Source of the DNA: Oerskovia douganii | GTDB taxonomy: Bacteria > Actinomycetota > Actinomycetes > Actinomycetales > Cellulomonadaceae | Assembly: GCF_015142735.1 (NCBI RefSeq) | Contig: NZ_JACSPN010000002.1 | Location: forward strand, 186,001-250,000 | Direction: 5' to 3' | DNA: 64,000 nt | In this document: positions 8,691 through 17,530 of the stretch, piece after piece | Layout of the letters: each line of letters starts with the position of its first letter | How positions within the stretch are numbered: the first letter of the stretch is position 1 | Notes under the pieces: generated by a model | The model's database searches: none | What the model was told of the DNA's origin: nothing | The model's input: only the letters and a program-made list of their open reading frames with translations | Made by a program: the position numbers and the translations under genes

Positions 8691-9619
8691 GCCGACGCCG
8701 CGAGGAGCTCGCGGGCCAGGCGCTCGCGGCCTTCCGCGCCGCCCATGACGGTGTCCGTCACGAGCACCTCGAGGCCCAGGGCCTCGATCGCGGGCGCGAG
8801 GTCCCGGTCCGTCTGGTCGATGCACATGACGTCGACCAGTCCCACGTACAGGCGCGCGACGCCCAGGGCCGAGACGTCGTGCCCCAGGCTCGCGAGGACC
8901 GACGCCGCCGGTCCCTTGAGCGCGCGGCCGCCCACGATCGGGCTCACCGCGACGCGGCGGGCCGACGAGGCCTCGAGGGCGTCGCGGACGCCGGGCACGC
9001 TCAGGATCGGTTCGATCGACAGGAACGGGTTCGACGGCGCGACGACCAGCAGGTCCGGCCCCGTGACGGCGTCGAGCACGCCCGGAGCAGGGGTTGCCTG
9101 CTCGGCCCCCACGAACGTCAGTCCCAGGACCTCGTCGCGGTGCTGGCGCGCGACGAAGTACTCCTGGAAGCCCAGCGACCCGTCGGCGGTCTCCACGACG
9201 GTCGCCACCAGGTCGTCGGTCATGGGCAGCAGGCGCGAGCGCACCCCGAGCGAGGCCGTGAGCTGGGCCGTGACCTCGGTCAGCGTGGCCCCGGCGCGCA
9301 GACGGGCCGTGCGTGCGATGTGCGTCGCGAGGTCCTTGTCGCCCAGCGTGAACCACGTGTCCTCGCCCAGGCGGCGCAGGGCGTCGAGCGTCGCGTACGT
9401 CTCGCCGGCGAGGCCCCACCCGCGCACGTCGTCGGCGAGGCCCGCGAGCGTGTACGTCACAGTGTCCAGGTCAGGGCTGATCGCTAGGCCGTGCAGCTCG
9501 ACGTCGTCGGCCGTGTTGACCACGACCGTGAGGTCGGCCCCCGCGAGCTCCATGCCGTGGGCGAGCTTCGCGCCACCCACACCGCCTGCCAGGACCGTCA
9601 CCCGCATGTCGTCGACCAC
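8687..9619 (-). CDS. cofD: 2-phospho-L-lactate/enolpyruvyl transferase (CofD/FbiA)
   Basis: A 310-residue CofD-family enzyme that joins the guanylylated three-carbon acid to the deazaflavin Fo, giving F420-0 or its dehydro form. The N terminus has the signature VTVLAGGVGGAKLAHGM, then VVNTADDVELHGL, and later APSNPFLSIEPIL and SPIVGGRALKGPA, all diagnostic. GTG 9619 fits a TATGCT element ending 6 nt upstream and so a leaderless mRNA; ATG 9607 is the alternative. No Fo synthase or CofE/FbiB gene is in the window, so the rest of the pathway must be elsewhere. Confidence 0.93.
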   Translation of the reverse strand: MVDDMRVTVLAGGVGGAKLAHGMELAGADLTVVVNTADDVELHGLAISPDLDTVTYTLAGLADDVRGWGLAGETYATLDALRRLGEDTWFTLGDKDLATHIARTARLRAGATLTEVTAQLTASLGVRSRLLPMTDDLVATVVETADGSLGFQEYFVARQHRDEVLGLTFVGAEQATPAPGVLDAVTGPDLLVVAPSNPFLSIEPILSVPGVRDALEASSARRVAVSPIVGGRALKGPAASVLASLGHDVSALGVARLYVGLVDVMCIDQTDRDLAPAIEALGLEVLVTDTVMGGAEGRERLARELLAASA

Positions 9620-9631
9620 CGGTCGAGCATA
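9620..9631 (-). promoter_or_regulatory. Putative leaderless promoter of cofD
   Basis: On the minus strand TATGCT (9631-9626) is followed by six bases and then GTG at 9619. This spacing puts the transcription start at the start codon. Confidence 0.45.
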
Positions 9632-9678
9632 GTTGGGCCGCCCGGCCGGCAGGGCCGCGGGTCCCCGCGGGTGCCCGG

Positions 9679-9757
9679 CGAGACGGGTGGTCGCGCACGA
9701 GACGGGTGGTCGCGCACCCGTCCGTCAGGCGTGTCTCGGACCGGGCCACCCGTCTCG
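9679..9757. repeat. Tandem 19-bp repeat with an inverted partner
   Basis: Two adjacent identical 19-bp units occupy 9679-9697 and 9698-9716, each starting CGAGACGGGTGG. The reverse complement CCACCCGTCTCG lies at 9746-9757, so either direct copy can form a 12-bp stem with it. The element sits in the 161-bp gap between the cofD start and the DinB gene end. Confidence 0.6.
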
Positions 9758-9780
9758 TGCAGGACCGTGCGGCCAGGACG

Positions 9781-10494
9781 TCAGAGCAGCGGCAGCATGC
9801 GCCCCAGGTCCGGGACCGAGTCCGAGGTGTGGAGCGGTGCGAGCGCGCGGGCCAGGTCGTCGACGTCGTAGGGGGTGCGGCCCGTCGCGAGCCGGACCCA
9901 CAGACGCGGGTCGACGACCTCGAGGCTCCAGCCGCCGCGCGTCACGACGATGCGCAGGAGCTCGGCCGCGACCAGGTCCAGGGCGCCTCGGTCGACGGCC
10001 TTCTCGGCGACGCCCGGCAGGCTGCGCTCCAGGTCGTCGGCGTGGACCACGAGCTCGATGACGCGCGAGACCACCATGTCGCGCAGCGTGATGGGACCGC
10101 GGCGGGCCTGGACCACGGTCTCGGTCGGCGACAGCTCGTCGAGGCGCGCGAACGCACGGCGCGCGTACCCCGAGACGGCGGTCAGGCGGTCGGCCGCGAT
10201 CTCGTCGTCGAGGGCGCGCGTCACCTGGGCGATCTGCTCGGCGCGCTCGGGGTAGGTGCCGAGGTACTCGGCGAGCGTCAACGGGTTGGTGCCGGGGGCG
10301 ACCGGTCCTGCGGCCACGAGCGCGTCCATGGCCCGTCCCAGGTGCGACACGAGCTCGCCCACGGTCCAGCCGTCCAGGACGCTGGGCTGGTCGACCGCGT
10401 CGTCCAGGGTGTCGTCGAGCGAGCCGAGCCACCTCTCGAGGCGGTCCCACTGGGTACGGAGGGCTGCGGTGGCCTCGGCCAGGTCTGCGGTCAT
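9781..10494 (-). CDS. Mycothiol-dependent maleylpyruvate isomerase/DinB-like protein (TIGR03083 family)
   Basis: A 237-residue protein of the DinB-like four-helix family that includes mycothiol-dependent enzymes. The first helices contain VLDGWTVGELVSHLGRAMDA and a second metal-site segment VIELVVHADDLERSL; the two His residues are candidate metal ligands. A smaller C-terminal part (VRLATGRTPYDVDD) matches the sterol-carrier-like tail often seen in this group. The substrate is unknown. The organism makes mycothiol, judging from mshA in this window, so a thiol-dependent role is reasonable. ATG 10494 follows CACCAT plus six bases, possibly another leaderless start. Confidence 0.75.
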   Translation of the reverse strand: MTADLAEATAALRTQWDRLERWLGSLDDTLDDAVDQPSVLDGWTVGELVSHLGRAMDALVAAGPVAPGTNPLTLAEYLGTYPERAEQIAQVTRALDDEIAADRLTAVSGYARRAFARLDELSPTETVVQARRGPITLRDMVVSRVIELVVHADDLERSLPGVAEKAVDRGALDLVAAELLRIVVTRGGWSLEVVDPRLWVRLATGRTPYDVDDLARALAPLHTSDSVPDLGRMLPLL

Positions 10495-10610
10495 GGGGAC
10501 ATGGTGCCCGGTCGGCGGGTGGGACGTCACGCGCGGTGCGCTGGGTGGGACGGGCGCGGGCCGGCACGCTCGACGAGCCAGACGCCGCCGCTCACGGCGC
10601 CGTGGCGTCC

Positions 10611-11822
10611 TCAGACCTGCGCGCGCTCCCCGAGGAACTGCGTGACCATGGGGCCGAGCTGGTCGAACTCGATGAGGAACCCGTCGTGCCCGAACTCCGA
10701 GTGCAGCAGCCGCACGGGCTCCGCCCCCGGGATGCCCTGGGCGATCCGCACAGAGTGCTCGGGGAGGAACAGGCGGTCGGTGTCGACGGCCACGACGAGC
10801 GTGCGGGCCGTGATCTGGCCCAGCGCGGCGTCGATCCCGCCGCGGTCGCGGCCCAGGTCGTGCGTCAGCATGGACTCGGTCAGCACGACGTAGGAGTTCG
10901 CGTCGAAGCGGCGCGAGAGCTTGTCGCCGTGGTGGTCCAGGTAGGACTGGACGGCGTAGCGCCCGTCGGTGAACGGGTCCTCGCCGCCCTGCGGGAGCCG
11001 GCCGAAGCGTTCGTCGAGCTCGCGCGCGCTGCGGTACGTCGCGTGCGCGATCTGGCGCGCGATGCCGAGGCCCACGTGGGGGCCCTGGTCGTCGGGGACG
11101 TCGTAGTAGTCGCCGCCCCTGTACCGGGGGTCGGCACGGATGGCGCCGAGCTGAGGGTGCGCCCACGCGATCTGGTCGCCCGAGGTGTGGGCGCCCGACG
11201 CGATGACCGCGATCGACTCGACCGTGATCCCGGCCTCGGGGCCGAGGATCGCCCACTCGAGCACGCGCAGCCCGCCCATGGACGCGCCGATCACGAGCGC
11301 CCACGACGAGATGCCGAGGGTACGCGCGAGCTCGATCTCCACGGCGACCTGGTCCCGTGTGGTCACGCGCGGGAAGCGCCCGCCCCAGGGGCGGCCGTCG
11401 GGCGCGGCCGAGGCCGGGCCCGTGGTGCCCTGGCAGCCGCCGAGCACGTTGGGCGCGACGACGAAGTACCGGTCGGTGTCGATGGGGGCGCCGGGCCCGA
11501 CCATGGCCTCCCACCAGCCCGCGGACAGGTGCCCGGGGCCGGTCGGGCCGACGACGTGCGAGTCCCCGGTGAGCGCGTGCAGCACGAGCACCGCGTTGGA
11601 GCCGTCGGGGGCGAGCGTGCCCCAGGTCTCGTACGCGACGCGCACGTCCGGCAGCCTGCCGCCGGCCTCGAGGTCGAACGTGCCGACGTCCGCGAAGAGG
11701 CGCGCCCCGACGTCGTCCCCCTCGCGCCACGCCGCCGAGGCCGGTACGGGCGCCTTGGCCCGGGCGCGCGAGTCCGACCCGCGGTGCGGGCGAGGAGTCG
11801 CTGACGGGGGCGGAGAGGTCAT
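10611..11822 (-). CDS. metX: Homoserine O-acetyltransferase
   Basis: An alpha/beta-hydrolase of 403 residues that acetylates homoserine with acetyl-CoA in methionine synthesis. The nucleophile elbow GASMGG places the catalytic Ser near residue 181, VVAVDTDRLF supplies the Asp and EFGHDGF the His near 379. LNGCQG-type oxyanion features appear as NVLGGCQGTTGP. ATG 11822 is used; ATG 11879 would add 19 residues with no family similarity and would leave only 16 nt after metY, so it is not excluded. It follows metY on the same strand, the usual metY-metX order. Confidence 0.93.
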   Translation of the reverse strand: MTSPPPSATPRPHRGSDSRARAKAPVPASAAWREGDDVGARLFADVGTFDLEAGGRLPDVRVAYETWGTLAPDGSNAVLVLHALTGDSHVVGPTGPGHLSAGWWEAMVGPGAPIDTDRYFVVAPNVLGGCQGTTGPASAAPDGRPWGGRFPRVTTRDQVAVEIELARTLGISSWALVIGASMGGLRVLEWAILGPEAGITVESIAVIASGAHTSGDQIAWAHPQLGAIRADPRYRGGDYYDVPDDQGPHVGLGIARQIAHATYRSARELDERFGRLPQGGEDPFTDGRYAVQSYLDHHGDKLSRRFDANSYVVLTESMLTHDLGRDRGGIDAALGQITARTLVVAVDTDRLFLPEHSVRIAQGIPGAEPVRLLHSEFGHDGFLIEFDQLGPMVTQFLGERAQV

Positions 11823-11895
11823 CGCCGACCACTGTACGGCCGGGGCACCGGGGGCGCCCCGGCCGTCCAGAATCGTCATCGCGTGTCCCGGTGCC

Positions 11896-13260
11896 CTACT
11901 CCGCCGCGACCGAGGCAGCGGTCGCGGCGTCGGACCCCAGCGCGGCCTTCGCGGCGGTGAATCCCGCCTCGAGGTCCGCGAGGATGTCGTCGACGTGCTC
12001 GATCCCGACGGACAGGCGGACGAGGCCCGGCGTGACGCCGGCCGTGACCTGCTCCTCGGGGCTGAGCTGGGCGTGCGTCGTGGACGCCGGGTGGATGACG
12101 AGCGAGCGGACGTCGCCGATGTTGGCGACGTTCGAGTGGAGCGTCAGCGCGGAGACGAACGCCTGGCCGGCGTCGCTCCCGCCGTCGAGGTCGAACGTGA
12201 CGATCGCGCCCGGGCCGCGCGGCGTGTACTTCTGCGCGTTGGCGTACCAGGGGCTCGACGGGAGGCCCGCGTAGCCCACGGACACGACGTCGTCGCGCGA
12301 CTCGAGCCACGCCGCGACGGTCTTGGCGTTCTCGACGTGGCGCTCGACGCGCAGCGACAGCGTCTCGATGCCCTGGGCGATGAGGAACGCGTTGAACGGC
12401 GAGATGGCCGAGCCCAGGTCGCGCAGGAGCTGGACGCGCGCCTTGAGGATGTAGGCGAGGTTCGCGCCCAGGATGCCGTCGACGCCCAGGTCGCGGGCGT
12501 ACACGATCCCGTTGTAGCTGGGGTCCGGCGTGTTGAAGCTCGCGAACCGCTCGGGGTCCTTCGAGAAGTCGAAGTTGCCGGAGTCGACGATCACGCCGCC
12601 GATCGCCGAGCCGTGCCCGCCGAGGTACTTGGTCGCGGAGTGGATGACGATGTCCGCGCCGAACTCGATGGGCCGCAGGAGGTAGGGCGTCGCGACCGTG
12701 TTGTCGACGATGAGCGGTACGCCGACCTCGTGCGCGGCGGCGGCCACGGCCTCGATGTCGAGGATGTCGGCCTGCGGGTTGGGGATGGTCTCGGCGAAGA
12801 ACGCCTTGGTGTTCGGACGGGCCGCGTCGCGCCAGGCCTGCGGGTCGTGCGGGTCGGTGACCCACGTGGTCTCGATGCCGAGCTTGGCGAGCGAGTACCG
12901 GAGCAGGTTGTACGTGCCGCCGTACAGCGACGGGCTGGCCACGACGTGGTCGCCGGCCTCGGCGACGTTGAGGATCGCGAACGTGGTCGCGGCCTGGCCC
13001 GACGCGAGCAGCAGCGCTCCGACGCCGCCCTCGAGGTTGGCGATGCGGTTCTCGACGACCTCGGCGGTCGGGTTGCCGATGCGCGTGTAGATGGGGCCGA
13101 GGTCCTTGAGGGCGAAGCGGTCGGCCGCGACCCCCGCGTCGGGGAACACGAACGACGTGGTCTGGTAGATCGGCAGCGCGCGTGCCCCGGTGGTGGGGTC
13201 GGGCGTCTGGCCGGCGTGGATCTGGCGGGTCTCGAAGGACCAGCGGGGCTCGGTGCTCAT
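11896..13260 (-). CDS. metY: O-acetylhomoserine sulfhydrylase (MetY)
   Basis: A 454-residue PLP enzyme of the Cys/Met metabolism family that makes homocysteine from O-acetylhomoserine and sulfide. Motifs include [20 protein letters not shown] near the start, the [10 protein letters not shown] segment before the substrate domain, [10 protein letters not shown] with the PLP-binding Asp, and [12 protein letters not shown] with the Schiff-base Lys. ATG 13260 is preceded by AAGGAG at good spacing. It supplies the step after MetX, encoded next. The 450-bp leader upstream carries a palindrome and a tiny ORF. Confidence 0.93.
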   Translation of the reverse strand: MSTEPRWSFETRQIHAGQTPDPTTGARALPIYQTTSFVFPDAGVAADRFALKDLGPIYTRIGNPTAEVVENRIANLEGGVGALLLASGQAATTFAILNVAEAGDHVVASPSLYGGTYNLLRYSLAKLGIETTWVTDPHDPQAWRDAARPNTKAFFAETIPNPQADILDIEAVAAAAHEVGVPLIVDNTVATPYLLRPIEFGADIVIHSATKYLGGHGSAIGGVIVDSGNFDFSKDPERFASFNTPDPSYNGIVYARDLGVDGILGANLAYILKARVQLLRDLGSAISPFNAFLIAQGIETLSLRVERHVENAKTVAAWLESRDDVVSVGYAGLPSSPWYANAQKYTPRGPGAIVTFDLDGGSDAGQAFVSALTLHSNVANIGDVRSLVIHPASTTHAQLSPEEQVTAGVTPGLVRLSVGIEHVDDILADLEAGFTAAKAALGSDAATAASVAAE

Positions 13261-13713
13261 GGTGGCTCCTTGGGGTGCGGGGGAGGGAGCCGCAGGTGCG
13301 TCCGGTGGCCTGGTTCCGGGGGCGGTCCGCGGCGGGGCAGTGGGTGGACTGGTGCGCACGCGGTGGGCGGGACCGGCTGGGGGCCGCGGGGCCGTGGGCC
13401 GACGGTCGTCGTCGGCGTGGTCCGTGGCTGCGTCCGGGGGCCGCCCGCAGGCAGGCGAACGTGCGCTGGGGGTCAGCTACACATTCGTCGGCAGGTCATG
13501 CTCCGAGACTAGGTCGGCATCTCATCCGGCGATACCCCCGTCTCGCGATGCGAGACACCCAGGGCGGGGGCTCACCCGTGCACGGCGTCCGTTCCTCCGG
13601 GCGCCTGGTCGCGCCTTCCTGGACCGCCAGGGAGACTGGACGTCGGCCGCGTGCCTGCGGCGCCCTCCGGTCGCCCGTGCGGCTGACGCCTCCCGACGAC
13701 GCATAGGAGGAGC
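13261..13713 (-). promoter_or_regulatory. Gene-free region: metY leader with palindrome and 3-codon ORF
   Basis: The 450-bp space between divergent metY and the NlpC/P60 gene has no convincing gene. On the metY strand a perfect 7-bp inverted repeat with a 3-bp loop (13540-13556, GTCTCGC/GCGAGAC) lies about 30 bp upstream of a possible -10, TAGTCT (13511-13506). That would give a leader of about 240 nt containing ATG-TGT-AGC-TGA at 13484-13473, which encodes Met-Cys-Ser. I do not recognise a SAM riboswitch here. Promoter and leader are inferred. Confidence 0.35.
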
Positions 13714-13716
13714 GTG

Positions 13717-15159
13717 ATGCTCCCGCAGCCTTCCCCTCAGCAGGCAACACCCGCCCGACGGCGTCGCCCGGCCCAGGAGCCCGGCGCGCACCGGAGCGCA
13801 GGGCGGGTCGCGCTCGTCGCGGCCCTGGCCGTGTCGCTCACCGGAGGCGTCGTCCCGGCGGCCGAGGCAGAGCCCCCCGGTGACGACGACGTCCGGTCGG
13901 CCCAGCAGGACGAGCAGTCGGCGACCCGCCGGGTCGCCGACATCGAGGCCGAGCTCGCCCGTCTCGCCGACCAGCAGGACGCCGCCTGGATCCGCGCGGG
14001 CCTCTCGGCCGAGGACGCGGGCGAGGCGCAGAGCGCTCTCGAGGCCGCCACGGCCGAGGTCGAGGCCGCGGAGACGGCACTCACCACGGCCGAGGCGGGG
14101 GAGGCCGCGGCGCGCTCCGCGATGGGTGCCTCCTACCGTGCCTCGCGCCAGTCCGGCGGGTCGCTCGACACGTTGCGCGTCGTGCTCGACGCCGACGAGC
14201 TCGAGCAGATCGTCACGTCCGAGCAGGCGCAGCGGCTCACCGGCCGCAAGGTCCAGGCGGTCGCCGACGGGCACCGCACCGCCCGCGCCCTCGCGGACTC
14301 GGCCCGGGCGCGGTCCGTCGCCGCGCAGGAGGCGCAGGCAGAAGCCGCCGAGCGGGCCGAGCAGGCCCACGTCTCAGCGGTCGAGGCGCAGCAGAGCATC
14401 GACGGCGCCGTCCGAGCGGCCGCCGCCCGACGCGACGAGCTCCTCGCGGACCTCGCGGCGGCCCGTGCGACGACCGTCGAGGTCGAGCGCGCGCGGCAGG
14501 ACGCGCTCGACGCCGAGCGGCGGGCCGCCGCCGAGCAGCGGGCCCAGGCCGACCGCGGCGGCCAGACCGTGCCGGCGCCCGAGGAGAGCGGCGGGACGAC
14601 TCCCGCTCCGCCGTCGGGCGGGGGGAGCGTGAGCCGTCCCGTCACGCCGCCGGTGACCCCGCCGGTGACCCCGCCGGTGACCCCGCCGGTGACCCCGCCG
14701 GTCACGCCGCCCGTCACGCCCCCGGTGACCCCGCCCGTCACGCCTCCGGTCACGCCACCGGTGGAACCACCGGTGAACCCCGGGGGCAGCGGAGCGGCGA
14801 AGGGGCAGGCCGCGGTCGCCTGGGCGCGGACGAAGATCGGCGCCCCGTACCTGTGGGGCGGCACCGGCCCGGCGTACGACTGCTCGGGCCTGACCTCCCA
14901 GGCCTGGGCCAGCGTCGGGGTGAGCATCACGCGGACCTCGCGCTCCCAATACGGCCACGTCGCGAAGATCCCCTACAGCCAGCTCCGCCCCGGAGACCTC
15001 ATCTTCTACGGCAAGAACCCCCAGGACCCGAGCACCATCTGGCACGTGGCCATGTACGTCGGCAACGGCCAGATGATCGAGGCCATCTACGAGGGCAAGC
15101 CGGTGCAGATCAGCCCCGTCCGGTGGACGAGCAGCATGCCGTACGCCGGACGGCCGTAG
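13717..15159 (+). CDS. NlpC/P60-family peptidoglycan endopeptidase with coiled-coil stalk
   Basis: A 480-residue secreted wall hydrolase. A basic N terminus leads into a hydrophobic signal (VALVAALAVSLTGGVVPAA), followed by an Ala/Glu/Arg-rich coiled coil to about residue 290, a proline linker of ten VTPP units, and a C-terminal NlpC/P60 domain. That domain shows APYLWGG, then YDCSGLTSQAW with the catalytic Cys, and WHVAMYVG with the catalytic His. RipA/CwlO-type enzymes of this design cleave peptide stems during division and are held inactive by the coiled coil. ATG 13717 fits AGGAGG at 13705-13710; GTG 13714 is too close to it. Confidence 0.92.
   Translation: MLPQPSPQQATPARRRRPAQEPGAHRSAGRVALVAALAVSLTGGVVPAAEAEPPGDDDVRSAQQDEQSATRRVADIEAELARLADQQDAAWIRAGLSAEDAGEAQSALEAATAEVEAAETALTTAEAGEAAARSAMGASYRASRQSGGSLDTLRVVLDADELEQIVTSEQAQRLTGRKVQAVADGHRTARALADSARARSVAAQEAQAEAAERAEQAHVSAVEAQQSIDGAVRAAAARRDELLADLAAARATTVEVERARQDALDAERRAAAEQRAQADRGGQTVPAPEESGGTTPAPPSGGGSVSRPVTPPVTPPVTPPVTPPVTPPVTPPVTPPVTPPVTPPVTPPVEPPVNPGGSGAAKGQAAVAWARTKIGAPYLWGGTGPAYDCSGLTSQAWASVGVSITRTSRSQYGHVAKIPYSQLRPGDLIFYGKNPQDPSTIWHVAMYVGNGQMIEAIYEGKPVQISPVRWTSSMPYAGRP
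14641..14760 (+). repeat. Ten tandem 12-bp units encoding VTPP
   Basis: Ten in-frame copies of a 12-bp unit encode Val-Thr-Pro-Pro. Four consecutive copies at 14653-14700 are identical at the DNA level (GTGACCCCGCCG), while the flanking ones differ at wobble positions. Copy number is likely to vary between strains. Confidence 0.9.
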
Positions 15160-15167
15160 CGCCCCGC

Positions 15168-15212
15168 GCACGACGAGGCCCGGCCCCCTCAGGGGACCGG
15201 GCCTCGTCGTGC
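15168..15212. terminator. 16-bp perfect inverted repeat between convergent genes
   Basis: Arms 15168-15183 and 15197-15212 are perfectly complementary, with further C/G pairing inside the loop. It follows the NlpC/P60 stop by 8 nt and serves a convergent gap, so it may end both transcripts. No T run follows. Confidence 0.65.
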
Positions 15213-15287
15213 GTCGTCGCCGGGCCTCGCGGGCCGGGCAGGTCGGTCGCGTCGGCGACCTCAGGGGTCTCAGCGACCTCAGGGACC

Positions 15288-15791
15288 TCAGTGACCGGGC
15301 GTGTGGTAACCGCTGTCGATCGCACGCTGGATCGAGCGCTCGATCTCGGCCTCGGCCTCGGCGCGGCCGGTCCAGTGGGCGCCCTCGACGGACTTGCCCG
15401 GCTCGAGGTCCTTGTAGACCTCGAAGAAGTGCTGGATCTCGAGACGGTGGAAGTCCGAGACGTCGTCGATGTCCTGGCGCCACGCGGCACGCTGGTCTCC
15501 CGTGGGCACGCACAGGACCTTGTCGTCACCGCCGGCCTCGTCGCGCATGCGGAACATGCCGAGCGCGCGGCAACGGATCAGGCAACCGGGGAACGTGGGC
15601 TCCTCGAGCAGGACCAGGGCGTCCAGCGGGTCGCCGTCCTCACCGAGGGTGCCTTCGATGAACCCGTAGTCGTCCGGGTAGCGCGTCGAGGTGAACAGCA
15701 TGCGGTCAAGACGGATGCGACCTGTCGCGTGGTCGACCTCGTACTTGTTGCGCTGGCCCTTCGGGATCTCGATCGTGACGTCGAACTCCAC
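15288..15791 (-). CDS. ppa: Inorganic pyrophosphatase
   Basis: A 167-residue family I soluble pyrophosphatase that hydrolyses pyrophosphate to two phosphates in the cytoplasm. Visible family features are [13 protein letters not shown] at the start, [12 protein letters not shown], the [10 protein letters not shown] metal-binding signature and the C-terminal [16 protein letters not shown] 15791 is chosen because GGAGGAG sits just upstream; longer in-frame starts lack homology. It is monocistronic and divergent from dacB. Confidence 0.96.
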   Translation of the reverse strand: MEFDVTIEIPKGQRNKYEVDHATGRIRLDRMLFTSTRYPDDYGFIEGTLGEDGDPLDALVLLEEPTFPGCLIRCRALGMFRMRDEAGGDDKVLCVPTGDQRAAWRQDIDDVSDFHRLEIQHFFEVYKDLEPGKSVEGAHWTGRAEAEAEIERSIQRAIDSGYHTPGH

Positions 15792-16004
15792 TGTTCTCCT
15801 CCAGTTGAACCGGCGCACCCGCTCGGTCGCGGTGTGGCGGTCGTGAATCGGCTGTCGTGCGCACGCGGCCCCGGTCGTTCCGACCGGCGAACCTGGCCGG
15901 GTGGTGTGAACCACGAGGTATCAGGCCGTGATGCGCCCTCTAGTGTGACACGAACGGCCTGGGTGGGCTGAGGCCGGACCCAGGGGACGTCGGGGTTCCT
16001 GGGT

Positions 16005-16010
16005 GATAAT
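16005..16010 (+). promoter_or_regulatory. Possible extended -10 for dacB
   Basis: GATAAT preceded by TG at 16003-16004 forms TGGATAAT-like context (GGGTGATAATG) in a GC-rich gap. Transcription would begin about 50 nt before the dacB ATG. No clear -35 is seen. Confidence 0.35.
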
Positions 16011-16065
16011 GCGCACGTGAGCGGCGCACCCCAGAGCGCCGACGGCAGGAGGGAAGAGGACCGAG

Positions 16066-17472
16066 ATGGCTTGGGCAGCACGCACCGGGATCACAGCGGG
16101 GATCGTGGTGGTCCTGGCGGGTGGCTACCTGACGGCGGACGCCTACGACGTGGTGCCGGGCATCCTGACGACGGCTCCCGCGGTCGCCCCCGCAGCCCCG
16201 TTCCCGGACGTTCCCGGGGCGACGGACTCGGCCTCACCTGCGCAGACGCTCCCGGTCCTCGACGAGTCGGCACCGCTGCCCGACGCCGCGACGATCTCCG
16301 CGTCGCTCGACGCGCTGGTCGACGACGCCCGCCTCGGTGACCGGGTGGGTGGCGTGGTCATGGACCGGATCACGGGCGAGGTGCTCGCGCAGAGCGGCGC
16401 CGACACCCTCATGGTCCCGGCCTCGACCCAGAAGATCCTCACGGCGGCCGCGGCCCTCGCGTCCCCGGGACCGGAGGTGACGCTCACCACGAAGGTCGTC
16501 GAGGTCGACGCCGGCACGATCGCCCTCGTGGGCGGCGGCGACATGATGCTCGCCGCCGGCGAGGGCGACCCGTTGGCGGTCAACGGCCGGGCCGGGATGG
16601 CGGACCTCGCGGCCCAGGTCGCGGGCGAGCTCAAGGTCACCGGGCGCACCACCGTGCGCCTCGTGGTCGACGACCGCTACTTCTCTGGTCCCACCGTCAG
16701 CCCCGCGGTCTTCGAGGGCAACGTCACGGCCGGGTACATCGCGCCCGTCACGTCGGTCGCGGTGGACATCGCTCGGCTCAGCGACGCGGAGTACGCCAAG
16801 CGCAGCCCCGACCCGTCGCTCGCGGCCGCCCAGGTGCTCGCGCAGCGCCTGACGGAGCAGGGGATCACGGTCCAGGGCGAGCCGGTCCGCGGCGAGTCCG
16901 CCTCGTCGGCGAAGGTGCTCGGGTCGGTCGAGTCCGCGCCCCTGGGCGAGGTCGTCGCGTACTTCCTCCAGCACTCGGACAACACGATCACCGAGGTCGT
17001 GGGGCGGCTCGTCGCGATCGACGCGGGCCTGCCCGCGACGTTCGACGGCGCCACGCAGGCGGTCCGCGCGAGCGTCGCACGCCTGGGGGTGGACCTGACG
17101 GGGGCGGTCCTCGCCGACTGCTCCGGGCTCGGGGACGGGTCGTCGCTCTCGGCTGCCCAGCTCGCCGCCGTGCTCGACCTCCTGGCGGACCCTGCCGAGC
17201 CCGGCCTGCGTGCCGGAGCGGTCGGACTGCCCGTCGCGGGTCTCTCCGGGACGCTCGACGACCGATTCCTCGCGTCGCCGGGCCGGGGACTGGTGCGGGC
17301 CAAGACGGGGAGCCTGCCGGGCGTCACGTCGCTCGCCGGGACCGTCGTCACGGCGCAGGACCGGCAGCTCGTGTTCGTGCTCCTGGCGGACGCCCTGCCC
17401 GAGGGCGGCTCGTACGGTGCACGGCTCCTCCTGGACGGGTTCGTCGGGAGCCTGGTCGGTCAGGCCGACTGA
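16066..17472 (+). CDS. dacB: D-alanyl-D-alanine carboxypeptidase/endopeptidase (PBP4 type, S13)
   Basis: A 468-residue penicillin-binding protein with an N-terminal membrane or signal segment (GITAGIVVVLAGGYLTA), an Ala/Pro/Asp-rich linker, and the three catalytic motifs of family S13: STQK at residues 120-123, SDN at 304-306 and KTG at 413-415. It trims or cleaves D-Ala-containing stem peptides outside the membrane. In Actinobacteria dacB usually precedes the DUF2342-tilS-hpt-ftsH genes, as here. A hairpin after its stop and a new -10 before the next gene suggest its own transcript. Confidence 0.93.
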   Translation: MAWAARTGITAGIVVVLAGGYLTADAYDVVPGILTTAPAVAPAAPFPDVPGATDSASPAQTLPVLDESAPLPDAATISASLDALVDDARLGDRVGGVVMDRITGEVLAQSGADTLMVPASTQKILTAAAALASPGPEVTLTTKVVEVDAGTIALVGGGDMMLAAGEGDPLAVNGRAGMADLAAQVAGELKVTGRTTVRLVVDDRYFSGPTVSPAVFEGNVTAGYIAPVTSVAVDIARLSDAEYAKRSPDPSLAAAQVLAQRLTEQGITVQGEPVRGESASSAKVLGSVESAPLGEVVAYFLQHSDNTITEVVGRLVAIDAGLPATFDGATQAVRASVARLGVDLTGAVLADCSGLGDGSSLSAAQLAAVLDLLADPAEPGLRAGAVGLPVAGLSGTLDDRFLASPGRGLVRAKTGSLPGVTSLAGTVVTAQDRQLVFVLLADALPEGGSYGARLLLDGFVGSLVGQAD

Positions 17473-17530
17473 CCCGGCACGGCCCGGCACGGCCCGAACC
17501 GGCCCGACCCGGCACGGCCCGACGCGACTG

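Noticed and set aside
13261-13713. SAM riboswitch upstream of metY
   Set aside because: I could not find the conserved core or pseudoknot elements of known SAM classes by eye on the minus strand; only a palindrome and a micro-ORF are supported.
14641-14760. CRISPR-like repeat array
   Set aside because: The 12-bp units are contiguous, without spacers, and encode VTPP in frame.
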